13,925 nt of DNA from JAAZBW01 sp035647855 (GTDB lineage Bacteria; Actinomycetota; Actinomycetes; Actinomycetales; Actinomycetaceae), in NCBI GenBank assembly GCA_035647855.1, contig DASRMP010000075.1, positions 1 through 13,925 on the forward strand, read 5' to 3'. Below the pieces are notes generated by a model. The model worked only from the letters and a program-made list of their open reading frames with translations, was not told where the DNA came from and made no database searches. Shown in pieces: positions 7,630 through 13,925 of this stretch. How positions within the stretch are numbered: the first letter of the stretch is position 1; each line of letters opens with the position of its first letter. Made by a program: the position numbers and the translations under genes.

Positions 7630-7635
7630 AGGGTA
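7630..7635 (-). promoter_or_regulatory. Possible -10 element for a leaderless coaD transcript
   Basis: TACCCT on the - strand fits the actinobacterial TANNNT -10 pattern. Seven bases separate it from the coaD ATG at 7622, the distance that places transcription start on or beside the A of the start codon. No convincing -35 is visible; TGACTC at 7655-7660 is a weak candidate with a 19-base spacer. The absence of a usable ribosome site supports the reading. Confidence 0.45.
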
Positions 7636-7684
7636 GACCGGACCGCGCCGGGGAGAGTCATGGCCTCGCCGCGCCCACGCTCGG

Positions 7685-8239
7685 TCACTCGGCCTCCGCG
7701 ATCCACAGCCTCGTATCGCCGTACGTCTTCTCGGTGACGTGCGCGAAACGCGCCGGGAACGTGGGCGGCGTCGATCGGCTCGCCCGCTCGACGACGACGA
7801 TCGCCCCCTCCGCCAGCCAGTCACTGTCCGCGAGCTGGACGAGATCGTCGTCGACGTCGATGCCGTACGGCGGGTCCAGGAACACGAGGTGGAAGGGCGC
7901 CCCGGCGACGGCGGAGATTCCCCTTCCCAGGAACGTCCCCGTCTTCGCGACGACGACGTTCGTCCTGATGCCGAGCGCGCGGGCGTTGGTGCGAATGACC
8001 TGTGCGGCCGGGCGGGCGGCCTCGACGGCCGTGAGAGTGGTGGCGCCGCGCGAAATGGACTCGAAGCCGAGCGCGCCGGAGCCGGCGTACAGGTCGAGGA
8101 CGTGCGCGCCGCGGATCGCGGACCGCGATTCAAGGGCGGAGAACAGCGCTTCGCGGACGCGTTCCGCCGTGGGGCGCGTTCCGCTGCGCGGCACGTGGAA
8201 GGTGCGCCCGCGCATGGTCCCGGCGATGATGCGGCTCAT
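7685..8239 (-). CDS. rsmD: 16S rRNA guanine-966 N2-methyltransferase (RsmD)
   Basis: A 184-residue SAM-dependent methyltransferase that modifies G966 of 16S rRNA during 30S assembly. It starts MSRIIAGTMRGRTFHVP and continues RPTAERVREALFSAL, both typical of RsmD. The SAM-binding motif VLDLYAGSGALGFE is at 47-60 and the catalytic DPPYG at 122-126. The start at 8239 is set by the conserved N-terminus; the frame continues open to 8641, but that is antisense-quality sequence within recG. No ribosome site precedes the ATG, while GATAAT lies six bases upstream. recG ends 71 bases before it and coaD starts 62 bases after it. The recG-rsmD-coaD order is conserved in actinobacteria. Confidence 0.95.
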   Translation of the reverse strand: MSRIIAGTMRGRTFHVPRSGTRPTAERVREALFSALESRSAIRGAHVLDLYAGSGALGFESISRGATTLTAVEAARPAAQVIRTNARALGIRTNVVVAKTGTFLGRGISAVAGAPFHLVFLDPPYGIDVDDDLVQLADSDWLAEGAIVVVERASRSTPPTFPARFAHVTEKTYGDTRLWIAEAE

Positions 8240-8245
8240 CGCAGC

Positions 8246-8272
8246 ATTATCGCAAGACCGGCGCGGAGCCAA
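8246..8272 (-). promoter_or_regulatory. Possible promoter for leaderless rsmD
   Basis: On the - strand TTGGCT (8272-8267) and GATAAT (8251-8246) are spaced by 15 bases, shorter than the ideal 17. GATAAT ends six bases before the rsmD ATG at 8239, placing the likely transcript start at the start codon. There is no Shine-Dalgarno sequence in the recG-rsmD gap. The call is sequence-based only; the short spacer is the main weakness. Confidence 0.4.
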
Positions 8273-8305
8273 CCACCCGCGCCTGCACCAACCACCCGCG
8301 CCTGC
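8269..8305. repeat. 19-base-period tandem duplication between recG and rsmD
   Basis: CCAACCACCCGCGCCTGC occurs at 8269-8286 and again, identical over 18 bases, at 8288-8305, with one A between. It fills about half of the 71-base recG-rsmD gap. The edge nearest rsmD supplies part of the possible -35 of the rsmD promoter. It looks like a recent replication-slippage duplication. Confidence 0.9.
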
Positions 8306-8310
8306 GCCGG

Positions 8311-10575
8311 CTACGTGCGGTCGAGGAACTCCGCCGCCTGGGACGCCTCGATCCGGTCGAGTTCGGCGCGCAATCCCGGCAGGCTCTCCAGCCCGGGATC
8401 GCGCAGCAGCAGGGCGAACGCCTCCTCGCGTGCCCGCTCGATCAGGTCCCGGTCCCGCAGCACCCGCAACGTGACCAGCGAGCTCGTGACCCCTGATTGG
8501 GCCGCGCCCAGCACATCGCCCTCGCGCCGCAGTTCCAGGTCGCGCTCCGCCAGCACGAAGCCGTCCCGGGAGGCCGCGAACGCGTCCAGTCTTTCGGAGG
8601 TCGAGCCCTCCATCCCCACGTGCGTCGAGACCGCGAAGCACACCCCGGGCACGGTCCCGCGCCCGATGCGCCCGCGCAGCTGGTGGAGCTGCGAGATGCC
8701 GAACCGGTCCGCATCGAGGATGACCATCACGGCCGCCTCGGGGACGTCGATGCCGACCTCGATCACGGTGGTGGCCACCAGGACGGGCGTCCTCCCGGAG
8801 GCGAAGTCGGTCATGGCGCGTTCCTTGGCGTCCGTCGACATCCTCCCGTGCAGCATCCCGATCTCGATGCCGGCGAGCGCCGGGCTCCCGCGCAGTTCCT
8901 CCAGCACCTCGACCACCGCAGAGAGGGGCCGCTTCGGCGGGATGGGCTTGCCCTTCTCGTCCAGCAGCACCTCGGCGGGGGCTCCGCCGTCCTCGGTGCC
9001 GTCGTCATGCGCGTCGATGCGGGGACACACCACGTACACACGGCCGCCCCGCCGGACCTCCTCCGCGCAGCGGTCCCACATCCGCTCGACCCAGCGGGCG
9101 TTCTCCCAGTTGACCAGGAAGGTCGCCACGTCCGCGCGCCCCGCGGGCACTTCGGTCAGCTGCGAGACCTCGAGATCGCCGAACACCGTCATCGCGACGG
9201 TCCGCGGGATCGGGGTCGCCGTCATCACGAGCGAGTGCGCAGCTCTTTCGCCCTGGTTCCGCAGCACGTCCCGCTGCTCCACCCCGAATCGGTGCTGCTC
9301 ATCCACCACCACGAGCCCCAGATCCGTGAACACCACCGTCTCGGAGAGCAGCGCGTGCGTGCCCACCACGATCCCCGCCTCGCCGGAGGCGATCGCCGCC
9401 AGCGACTCCCGTCGTTGCGCGGCCGTGAGCGCGGCGGTCAGCAGCACCACTTTCGTTGACTCGGCCGCCGCCACGAGCGTGCCGCCCATCGCGAGATCGC
9501 CCATCAATTGCGAGATCGAGCGGAAGTGCTGCGCGGCCAGTACCTCCGTGGGCGCGAGCAGTGCCGTCTGACCGCCCGAGTCCACCACCTGCAGCATCGC
9601 GCGGAGCGCCACCACCGTCTTCCCGGAGCCGACCTCGCCCTGCAGCAGCCGCAGCATCGGGACGTCACCTGCGAGATCGTGGGAGAGCTCCTCGCCCACG
9701 GCTTCCTGCCCGCGCGTGAGCCTGAACGGCAGCGATTCGTCGAACGCCCGGAGCACCCCGTCGGGGCGGCCGGGCCGTGGGACCGCGGGCTGCTCGAGCG
9801 CGACCTGCCGGCGCCGCACCAGGAGCGACTGCAGCACGAACGCCTCCTGGTACCGCAGCGTCTCCCGCGCCGCCTCCCAGTCGGCGTTGGTCTCCGGCTG
9901 GTGCAGGTGCTTCACGGCCTCGGATCGGGAGAGGAGCCGGTTGGTCCGCCGGACGCCGTCGGGGATCAGTTCGGGAACGTCCGCCCCGGTGAGCTGACCG
10001 AGCACCACCTGGAGCGCCTTCTCGATGCGCCAGCTAGGGATCTGCGCCGATGCCTTGTAGACCGGGATCGGCCGCATGTGGCGGTCGACGATCTCCTCGA
10101 GCGCGTCCTCGCCGTCGGTCATCGAGAAGTCCGGATGCGTGAGCTGCGGCGTCCCACGGTACTCGCGGACCACTCCGGAGAAGATCCCGGTGCTGCCGAT
10201 CTTCAGCCGCTTGAGGTGCCCGGACATGGCGCCCTCGTGCTTGCCGAAGAACGTCAGCTCCATCTCCCGGTTCCCGTCCGAGATGTGCGCGGTGAGGATG
10301 ACGCCCTGCCTGCGGTGCATTCTCCGGAGCTGCACGTCGCTCACGCGCGCGATGACGGTCGCGTACTCCCCGATCTCGAAGTCCCGCAGCGGCGTCAACT
10401 CGCCGTGGCTGAAATAGCGCCGCGGCGCGAATCGCAGCAGGTCCCCCACCGTGGACACGCCGAGCTTCTCGAGCGCGGCGGCCGTCTTCGCGCCGAGCAC
10501 GCCATCGAGCGGCCGTTCGATGAACGGCCCCGGCCCTCGTGCCGCACGTCCCGGCCTCGTCCCTTGCCGTGTCAC
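8311..10575 (-). CDS. recG: ATP-dependent DNA helicase RecG
   Basis: A 754-residue helicase that remodels stalled replication forks and Holliday junctions. The N-terminal wedge region begins PFIERPLDGVLGAKTAAALE and includes an OB-fold (about 80-170, GEYATVIARVSDVQLRRMH). Helicase motifs follow: Walker A GEVGSGKT (313-320), the DEQH box (425-428) in VVVDEQHRFGVEQRD, MTATPIPRT, and QLRGRIGRG near the C-terminus. Between the helicase lobes a charged loop (AHDDGTEDGGAPAE) looks like a lineage-specific insert. The start is GTG at 10575, overlapping the stop of the FakA-like gene (GTGA) with GGAGG eight bases upstream. The frame is open to 11430 only as a shadow of that gene. Confidence 0.95.
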   Translation of the reverse strand: MTRQGTRPGRAARGPGPFIERPLDGVLGAKTAAALEKLGVSTVGDLLRFAPRRYFSHGELTPLRDFEIGEYATVIARVSDVQLRRMHRRQGVILTAHISDGNREMELTFFGKHEGAMSGHLKRLKIGSTGIFSGVVREYRGTPQLTHPDFSMTDGEDALEEIVDRHMRPIPVYKASAQIPSWRIEKALQVVLGQLTGADVPELIPDGVRRTNRLLSRSEAVKHLHQPETNADWEAARETLRYQEAFVLQSLLVRRRQVALEQPAVPRPGRPDGVLRAFDESLPFRLTRGQEAVGEELSHDLAGDVPMLRLLQGEVGSGKTVVALRAMLQVVDSGGQTALLAPTEVLAAQHFRSISQLMGDLAMGGTLVAAAESTKVVLLTAALTAAQRRESLAAIASGEAGIVVGTHALLSETVVFTDLGLVVVDEQHRFGVEQRDVLRNQGERAAHSLVMTATPIPRTVAMTVFGDLEVSQLTEVPAGRADVATFLVNWENARWVERMWDRCAEEVRRGGRVYVVCPRIDAHDDGTEDGGAPAEVLLDEKGKPIPPKRPLSAVVEVLEELRGSPALAGIEIGMLHGRMSTDAKERAMTDFASGRTPVLVATTVIEVGIDVPEAAVMVILDADRFGISQLHQLRGRIGRGTVPGVCFAVSTHVGMEGSTSERLDAFAASRDGFVLAERDLELRREGDVLGAAQSGVTSSLVTLRVLRDRDLIERAREEAFALLLRDPGLESLPGLRAELDRIEASQAAEFLDRT

Positions 10576-12062
10576 TGCGCGCTCGCCTCCAGCGCGGGCA
10601 ATGCCTGCCCACCGCGCAACACGTAGGCCTCGACGTCCGGTTCCAGGGCGCGCACCAGATTCACGATCCTGTGCGCGGCGGGCGTTGCGGCGGGTGACGC
10701 GCCGGCGAGCACCGTCAGGAGTTCGGCCCCGCCTCCCGCGAGTTCCTGCGCGGCCCGCAGCAACTCCGCCTCGGTGAGGTCCGCGCGCGCCGAGGAGAAC
10801 TGCCGCGTGCCCGCCTGTGCGTGGCCGAGCCGCGCGAGGGCGGCGTCGGCATCCCCGCGGGCCGCGCGCGGCCCGCCCGCAAACTGCAGCGACGGCGCGA
10901 GCAGCGCAACCGCATCCAGCACTGCCAGGTTGCCCCGAGTCGGGGCGAGGGACACGCTGATGTCCTCCGCGATCACCGTCTCGTGACGGCTGGCGACACC
11001 CGCCTGCACGGCCGAGTCCGCGGAACACGGCAGCACGACGACGTCGCGGGCTCCCGTATCGATAATGGCGCGGGCGATCGTGCGCGCTCGCGCACTCAGC
11101 ACCGCGACCGCGCCTGCCTCGGCGAGAGGCTCGAGCAGCCCGGGAGCGGTCGTCGTCGCGACGATACCGAGAGGGCGCCCGGCAATGTCGAGGCGGCGCA
11201 CCACCACCTGGCTCATGTCCCCATCCGCGAGAGCCTCCTCCGGGTGGGCGAGATGGACGTGGACGTGCCACAGATCGCCCGCACCGCGCACCACGACAAC
11301 CGCCTCGCCGATCTGCGTGAGCCGCCGCTGCAGGTTCTTCGCATCGCGGCGGCCGGCACGAAGGATGTACATGACCTCGTAGCCGGCGATGGCGCTGTCC
11401 GCGGGGCCGGTGCCCGGGGCGGGGAACCACTCGTCGTGCGGTGTGACCGGCAGGCCGAGCACCTCCGCGAGGGCCTCGATGATGATGACGAGGCAGACGG
11501 CACCCGCGTCGACCTTCCCGGTCTCCGCGAGTACCGGAAGCTGGCTGGTCGTTGCGTCCGTTGCCTCGTAGGCGGCGGCGAGGGCCGCTGCGACGACGTC
11601 GTCGACACCCGCACCGGGCGGCATCTCGACGGCGGTTGCCGCGACCTCCCGGGCGACGGTGATTATGGTGCCCTCCGCAGGCTCGGCAACTGCGCTGGTA
11701 GCGGCCGAGGCGAGCGCATCGAACGCGCGGATGACATCGTCACCCGTTGCGATCTCAAGACCCTCGAAGGTCTGCGCGATCGCCTGCAGCGACTGGGCGA
11801 GGATCACACCGGAGTTCCCGCGCGCACCCCACAGCGAGCCTTCGGCCAATGCGGCGGCAAGTTCCCCGAGGGTGGCGTCCGCAGGCAGTTCCTGCGCGCT
11901 CCGGGCCCCGGCGGACAGGGTGCGTACCACGTTGGAGCCCGTGTCCGCATCAGGGACCGGAAATACGTTGAGGGCGTCCAGCGACTGCCGCGCCGCGGCG
12001 AGTGAACGGAGCGCGAGATCGAACCAGCGGCGGGCTGTCGAAGCATCCAGGTGAACGGCCAT
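10572..12062 (-). CDS. DAK2-domain protein, FakA-like fatty-acid kinase
   Basis: A 496-residue protein of the DhaL/FakA family. The N-terminal kinase domain (about 10-200) has NVFPVPDADTGSN (32-44), the metal-binding segment, with Asp38 and Asp40 and an Ala in place of the usual Gly39, then SLWGARGNSGVILAQ and later AETGKVDAGAVCLV. The middle and C-terminal parts (YEVMYILRA onward) match the extra domains of FakA. In Firmicutes FakA phosphorylates fatty acids carried by FakB so they can enter phospholipid synthesis. No FakB is encoded here, so the substrate in this organism is inferred only. Position next to recG and divergent from rpmB is a common actinobacterial arrangement. The ATG lacks a clear ribosome site. 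Confidence 0.85.
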   Translation of the reverse strand: MAVHLDASTARRWFDLALRSLAAARQSLDALNVFPVPDADTGSNVVRTLSAGARSAQELPADATLGELAAALAEGSLWGARGNSGVILAQSLQAIAQTFEGLEIATGDDVIRAFDALASAATSAVAEPAEGTIITVAREVAATAVEMPPGAGVDDVVAAALAAAYEATDATTSQLPVLAETGKVDAGAVCLVIIIEALAEVLGLPVTPHDEWFPAPGTGPADSAIAGYEVMYILRAGRRDAKNLQRRLTQIGEAVVVVRGAGDLWHVHVHLAHPEEALADGDMSQVVVRRLDIAGRPLGIVATTTAPGLLEPLAEAGAVAVLSARARTIARAIIDTGARDVVVLPCSADSAVQAGVASRHETVIAEDISVSLAPTRGNLAVLDAVALLAPSLQFAGGPRAARGDADAALARLGHAQAGTRQFSSARADLTEAELLRAAQELAGGGAELLTVLAGASPAATPAAHRIVNLVRALEPDVEAYVLRGGQALPALEASAQ

Positions 12063-12072
12063 CTTGCTCGTG

Positions 12073-12078
12073 AGGGTA
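12073..12078 (-). promoter_or_regulatory. Possible -10 element for the FakA-like gene
   Basis: TACCCT on the - strand ends ten bases before the ATG at 12062, giving a leader of only a few bases. It is the same hexamer seen before coaD. A TTGGGC lies upstream but at too long a spacing (22 bases), so no -35 is assigned. This promoter would start the long - strand series recG-rsmD-coaD and onward. Confidence 0.35.
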
Positions 12079-12164
12079 TCCTCTACTTCTGGACCTCACC
12101 GCCCAAGCACCGGCCACGGTGGAAACTTGTGCTCAATCGCACGTCCCTGTTGAGACGGCCGCAA

Positions 12165-12194
12165 TTGAGAGGCCGGTCGCGGCGGGGGTATCAT
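12165..12194 (+). promoter_or_regulatory. Probable promoter of rpmB
   Basis: TTGAGA at 12165-12170 and TATCAT at 12189-12194 are separated by 18 bases, a good match to a housekeeping-sigma promoter. Transcription would start near 12200, leaving a leader of about 50 bases before the rpmB ATG, with AGGAG at 12240-12244. A second TTGAGA occurs 15 bases upstream (12150-12155). The same 190-base region must also hold the promoter of the divergent FakA-like gene. Confidence 0.6.
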
Positions 12195-12252
12195 CGTGAA
12201 GTTGCCCCTGCGTGCCCACGCGCGCATCTCGATCTGTACAGGAGTTCCAACA

Positions 12253-12444
12253 ATGGCTGCCGTCTGCGATGTCTGCGGGAAGCGTCCCTGGTTCGGCAAG
12301 AGCGTGTCGCACTCGCACGTGCGGACCTCGCGCCGCTGGGATCCGAATGTCCAGCGCGTGCGCGCGATCGTGAATGGCACTCCCAAGCGCCTGAACGTGT
12401 GCACGAACTGCCTCAAGTCGGGCAAGATCCAGCGCCACATCTGA
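12253..12444 (+). CDS. rpmB: 50S ribosomal protein L28 (zinc-ribbon form)
   Basis: A 63-residue ribosomal protein of the large subunit. It begins MAAVCDVCGKRPWFGKSVSH and ends LNVCTNCLKSGKIQRHI. Cys5, Cys8, Cys50 and Cys53 form the two CxxC pairs of the zinc-binding (C+) form, as opposed to the cysteine-free paralogue many actinobacteria make under zinc starvation. The ATG at 12253 has AGGAG eight bases upstream. The frame continues upstream to a GTG at 12196, but that lies before the predicted transcript start. A strong terminator follows at 12480-12504, so the gene is a single transcription unit. Confidence 0.97.
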   Translation: MAAVCDVCGKRPWFGKSVSHSHVRTSRRWDPNVQRVRAIVNGTPKRLNVCTNCLKSGKIQRHI

Positions 12445-12471
12445 GGTCTTGATTCCTGAGGCCTTGATTCC
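12442..12471. repeat. 15-base tandem duplication at the rpmB stop codon
   Basis: TGAGGTCTTGATTCC (12442-12456), which includes the rpmB stop codon, is followed directly by TGAGGCCTTGATTCC (12457-12471), differing at one base. It sits between the stop and the terminator hairpin and looks like a slippage duplication. Confidence 0.88.
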
Positions 12472-12479
12472 GCGCGAGG

Positions 12480-12504
12480 AGGCCGTCCGGCGGGCGGCCT
12501 TTTT
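12480..12504 (+). terminator. Rho-independent terminator of rpmB
   Basis: AGGCCGTCC and GGGCGGCCT form a nine-pair stem (one G-T pair) around a GGC loop at 12480-12500, followed by T at 12500-12504. It lies 36 bases after the rpmB stop. Confidence 0.9.
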
Positions 12505-12531
12505 CGTGCCTCCGGGTGCTCCCCGGCACCA

Positions 12532-12595
12532 TTGGTAAGGCTCCGAGCTGAAGGTTAGGGCCCACCAGCTAACCATCAGCCCGGAACCTCACCAA
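12532..12595. repeat. 64-base imperfect inverted repeat (27-base arms, 10-base loop)
   Basis: Arms 12532-12558 and 12569-12595 surround the loop GGCCCACCAG. Of 27 positions 23 are Watson-Crick pairs. The mismatches on the + strand are A-C at 12537/12590, C-A at 12541/12586, A-C at 12546/12581 and A-A at 12552/12575. On the - strand the first three become G-U pairs in RNA, so 26 of 27 positions could pair. It lies between the rpmB terminator and the lipoprotein gene. No T-run follows on either side, so it is not a standard terminator. It could be an extragenic palindrome, a small transposon remnant or part of an untranslated RNA. Confidence 0.85.
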
Positions 12596-12708
12596 CTAGC
12601 CTGATCCCGGACGCGACCAGCCCTGTCCAGACTCGCGCCGGGCCGAACTTCGGTAACGATTCGATAGCTCTCATCCCTCAAGGTCACAGAAGCGGGGACA
12701 CTGGGACC
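12596..12708 (+). other. Upstream region of the lipoprotein gene, no clear promoter
   Basis: This 113-base stretch after the inverted repeat holds no coding frame of note. I see no hexamer pair matching a housekeeping promoter. GGTAAC at 12652-12657 could be the -35 of an extracytoplasmic-function sigma promoter, but no matching -10 is convincing. The ribosome site before the ATG is weak (GGGAC close to the start). Confidence 0.4.
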
Positions 12709-13365
12709 ATGCGCAAGATGGCAATCGTGATCACGGTGGCAGCGACCGCGCTCCTCGCTGCATGTACCCCTTCCACTGGCGGCGACGCCGAGACGGCGGG
12801 GACGCCTTCCGCGACCGTCGCCGCATCGCCGACCGACACCCCCGAGCCCACGACGGCTCCCACGTCCGAACCCACCACGGGCGCGGACGGCGGCGCCGCA
12901 GGGGACGGCACCTCGCTCTACGAGAGCTGGGAGGGCAGCCCCGAAGACGTCTTCAGCTCCGTGGGCTTCGACTTCGCCGCCGGCGGCGAGTTGCTGCTCT
13001 CCGGCCTCACAGCGAATGACCCCGGAACCGAGCGCCAAGTGACGCTCGAGTTCGAGGGCAACGGCGCCATCGACTGGCAGACCCGGTACGTGGAGCAGGC
13101 GATCCAGGACGGCTCCGGTTTCGAGATCGACATGGGAGACTCCGGCGCGATCATGCAGATCCTTCTGCGCGGCATGCGCTACCCCGAGCCCAACGAGACC
13201 GTGATCACCGCGGCCGAAGCGGAGGGTATGGTCATCCGGGTCGATCCGCCGTTCGAGGGCCAGAGTTCCGTCTTCCTCGGCGTGCCCGAAGCGGTGAACT
13301 ACCGGGTGGAGCTGACGGCCCCCGAAGGCCCGCCGGTCCTCACAGTCACGTTCCTCGGCGACTGA
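12709..13365 (+). CDS. Secreted lipoprotein with probable AMIN-like domain
   Basis: A 218-residue protein with a lipoprotein signal peptide: MRK, a hydrophobic stretch, and lipobox LAAC with the lipidated Cys19. A disordered linker rich in Thr, Pro, Ser, Ala and Gly runs to about residue 68. The folded part (about 85-218) contains QVTLEFEGNGAIDWQTRYVE, QDGSGFEIDMGDSG and a terminal beta-rich segment ending LTVTFLGD. That pattern resembles the AMIN-like domain of actinobacterial lipoproteins, related to the polysaccharide/peptidoglycan-associating AMIN fold; the match is from memory and moderate. It should be anchored to the outer face of the membrane. The function is unknown. The last 20 bases overlap the end of thiL on the other strand. 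Confidence 0.8.
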   Translation: MRKMAIVITVAATALLAACTPSTGGDAETAGTPSATVAASPTDTPEPTTAPTSEPTTGADGGAAGDGTSLYESWEGSPEDVFSSVGFDFAAGGELLLSGLTANDPGTERQVTLEFEGNGAIDWQTRYVEQAIQDGSGFEIDMGDSGAIMQILLRGMRYPEPNETVITAAEAEGMVIRVDPPFEGQSSVFLGVPEAVNYRVELTAPEGPPVLTVTFLGD

Positions 13366-13925
13366 CGCCCCGCCGCCGGCCCGCGGGCCGCGTGAAGTGA
13401 TCCCAGCCACTCACGCGCGGACGTTCGCCCGCCACCGTGACGCCCGATCCTTCAAGAACCCGCCCTATCTCGACGAAACCACCGGGCAGCTCCACGCCCG
13501 GTGGGAACGTGGCGAGGAAACCGTGGTCCTCTCCCCCGGCAAGCACCCACGGCACGGGATCGGCGCCGAGTTCCCTCGCGGCGGCAGCCACCACCTCGTC
13601 GACGAGCCCGCTCGGCTCTTTCAGATCAATCGCCACGCCGGAGCGGCGCGCGACCCGGCCGGCGTCCCGCACCAGACCGTCCGATACGTCGATCATCGCG
13701 TGCACACCGCCTGCCGCGGCGGCGAGCGCCGGCGCGAGCGCGGGTCGGGGCCGGAGATATGTGGCAACGGCGGTCGCGAGCGCGCCGCCGTCGCCGACGT
13801 CACTCGCACTACCGAGCGCTTCGCCGACGCCACTCGCAGTCCCAGGCGCATCCCCGCCGTCGGAATCCCGGGGCTTCCCGGCCACCCCCGCCTCCTGACG
13901 GACGCGTCCATCGTTCAGCAGTGCC
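13346..13925 (-). CDS. thiL: Thiamine-monophosphate kinase ThiL, C-terminal part (5' end off window)
   Basis: The frame is open from the stop at 13346 to the window edge, giving 192 residues. Family marks are YLRPRPALAPALAAAAGG, HAMIDVSDGLVRDAGRVARR, LAGGEDHGFLATFP and the terminal GWDHFTRP. ThiL phosphorylates thiamine monophosphate to the active cofactor thiamine diphosphate. The fragment begins ALLNDGRVRQEAG, matching the end of the N-terminal domain. Between this and YLRPRP is a Gly/Ala/Ser/Asp-rich insert containing a 30-base tandem duplication. The GTG at 13885 is not taken as the start because homologous sequence continues upstream of it. After GWDHF a short basic tail (RPAGRRRGVSRRGT) runs over the end of the lipoprotein gene. 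Confidence 0.92.
   Translation of the reverse strand, partial: ALLNDGRVRQEAGVAGKPRDSDGGDAPGTASGVGEALGSASDVGDGGALATAVATYLRPRPALAPALAAAAGGVHAMIDVSDGLVRDAGRVARRSGVAIDLKEPSGLVDEVVAAAARELGADPVPWVLAGGEDHGFLATFPPGVELPGGFVEIGRVLEGSGVTVAGERPRVSGWDHFTRPAGRRRGVSRRGT
13792..13851. repeat. Diverged 30-base tandem duplication inside thiL
   Basis: Units 13792-13821 and 13822-13851 agree at 24 of 30 positions; both begin CGCCGACG. In protein they give two related ten-residue units, GTASGVGEAL and GSASDVGDGG. The duplication keeps the frame and lies in a poorly conserved interdomain insert. Confidence 0.75.

Noticed and set aside
10576..11430. Upstream extension of the recG frame by 285 codons
   Set aside because: The extension lies inside the FakA-like gene in another frame, is Arg/Gly/Ala-rich, and the RecG family start matches the GTG at 10575.
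12150..12194. Possible zinc-repressor (Zur) operator in the rpmB promoter
   Set aside because: The repeated TTGAGA and short GGCC repeats do not resemble the AT-rich palindrome I know for Zur, and this is the zinc-binding L28 form, not the starvation form.
12196..12252. Earlier GTG start for rpmB giving 82 residues
   Set aside because: It precedes the predicted transcript start, and L28 proteins begin at MAAVCDVCGK; AGGAG is correctly placed for the ATG at 12253.
12506..12529. Second small hairpin (GTGCC/GGCAC) after the rpmB terminator
   Set aside because: Only five outer pairs with an interrupted inner stem; likely chance in GC-rich sequence.

Overview
The window is high-GC DNA from an actinobacterium (Actinomycetota). 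Five of the twelve genes with a visible start use GTG. The order recG-rsmD-coaD-(DivIVA-like)-yceD-rnc-mutM is a familiar actinobacterial housekeeping block. The sensor kinase and response regulator resemble mycobacterial DosS/DosT and DosR. I cannot fix the genus; a Micrococcales-like lineage is a guess. No mobile element, CRISPR array, tRNA or rRNA is visible, and no stretch longer than about 200 bases lacks a gene.

Left arm (1-3729, + strand): the end of cydD, then cydC, then a GAF-GAF histidine kinase. They are joined by a TGATG overlap and a TAAGTG junction, so they form one operon. CydDC is the ABC exporter needed to assemble cytochrome bd oxidase. The kinase has a histidine (His102) where DosS has its proximal haem ligand, so it is a candidate oxygen/redox sensor made together with the bd-oxidase assembly factor.

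Middle (3760-12062, - strand): read in transcription order, a FakA-like fatty-acid kinase, recG, rsmD, coaD, a SepIVA/DivIVA-like coiled-coil protein, yceD, rnc, mutM and a DosR/NarL-type response regulator. Most junctions are 4-base start/stop overlaps. The regulator is the probable partner of the kinase but lies on the other strand, tail to tail with it, coupled to the DNA-repair gene mutM. rpmF, usually found between yceD and rnc, is absent there.

Right arm (12063-13925): a 190-base divergent promoter region, rpmB with its own promoter and terminator on the + strand, a 204-base gap holding a 64-base imperfect inverted repeat, a secreted lipoprotein with a probable AMIN-like domain, and the C-terminal half of thiL on the - strand, whose end overlaps the lipoprotein gene by 20 bases.

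The observations most worth following are the putative haem-GAF sensor in the cyd operon, the split two-component pair with its regulator coupled to mutM, the long hairpin after rpmB (which pairs better as - strand RNA), possible leaderless starts for rsmD and coaD (and less clearly the FakA-like gene), and the missing rpmF. Most other genes are ordinary core genes.
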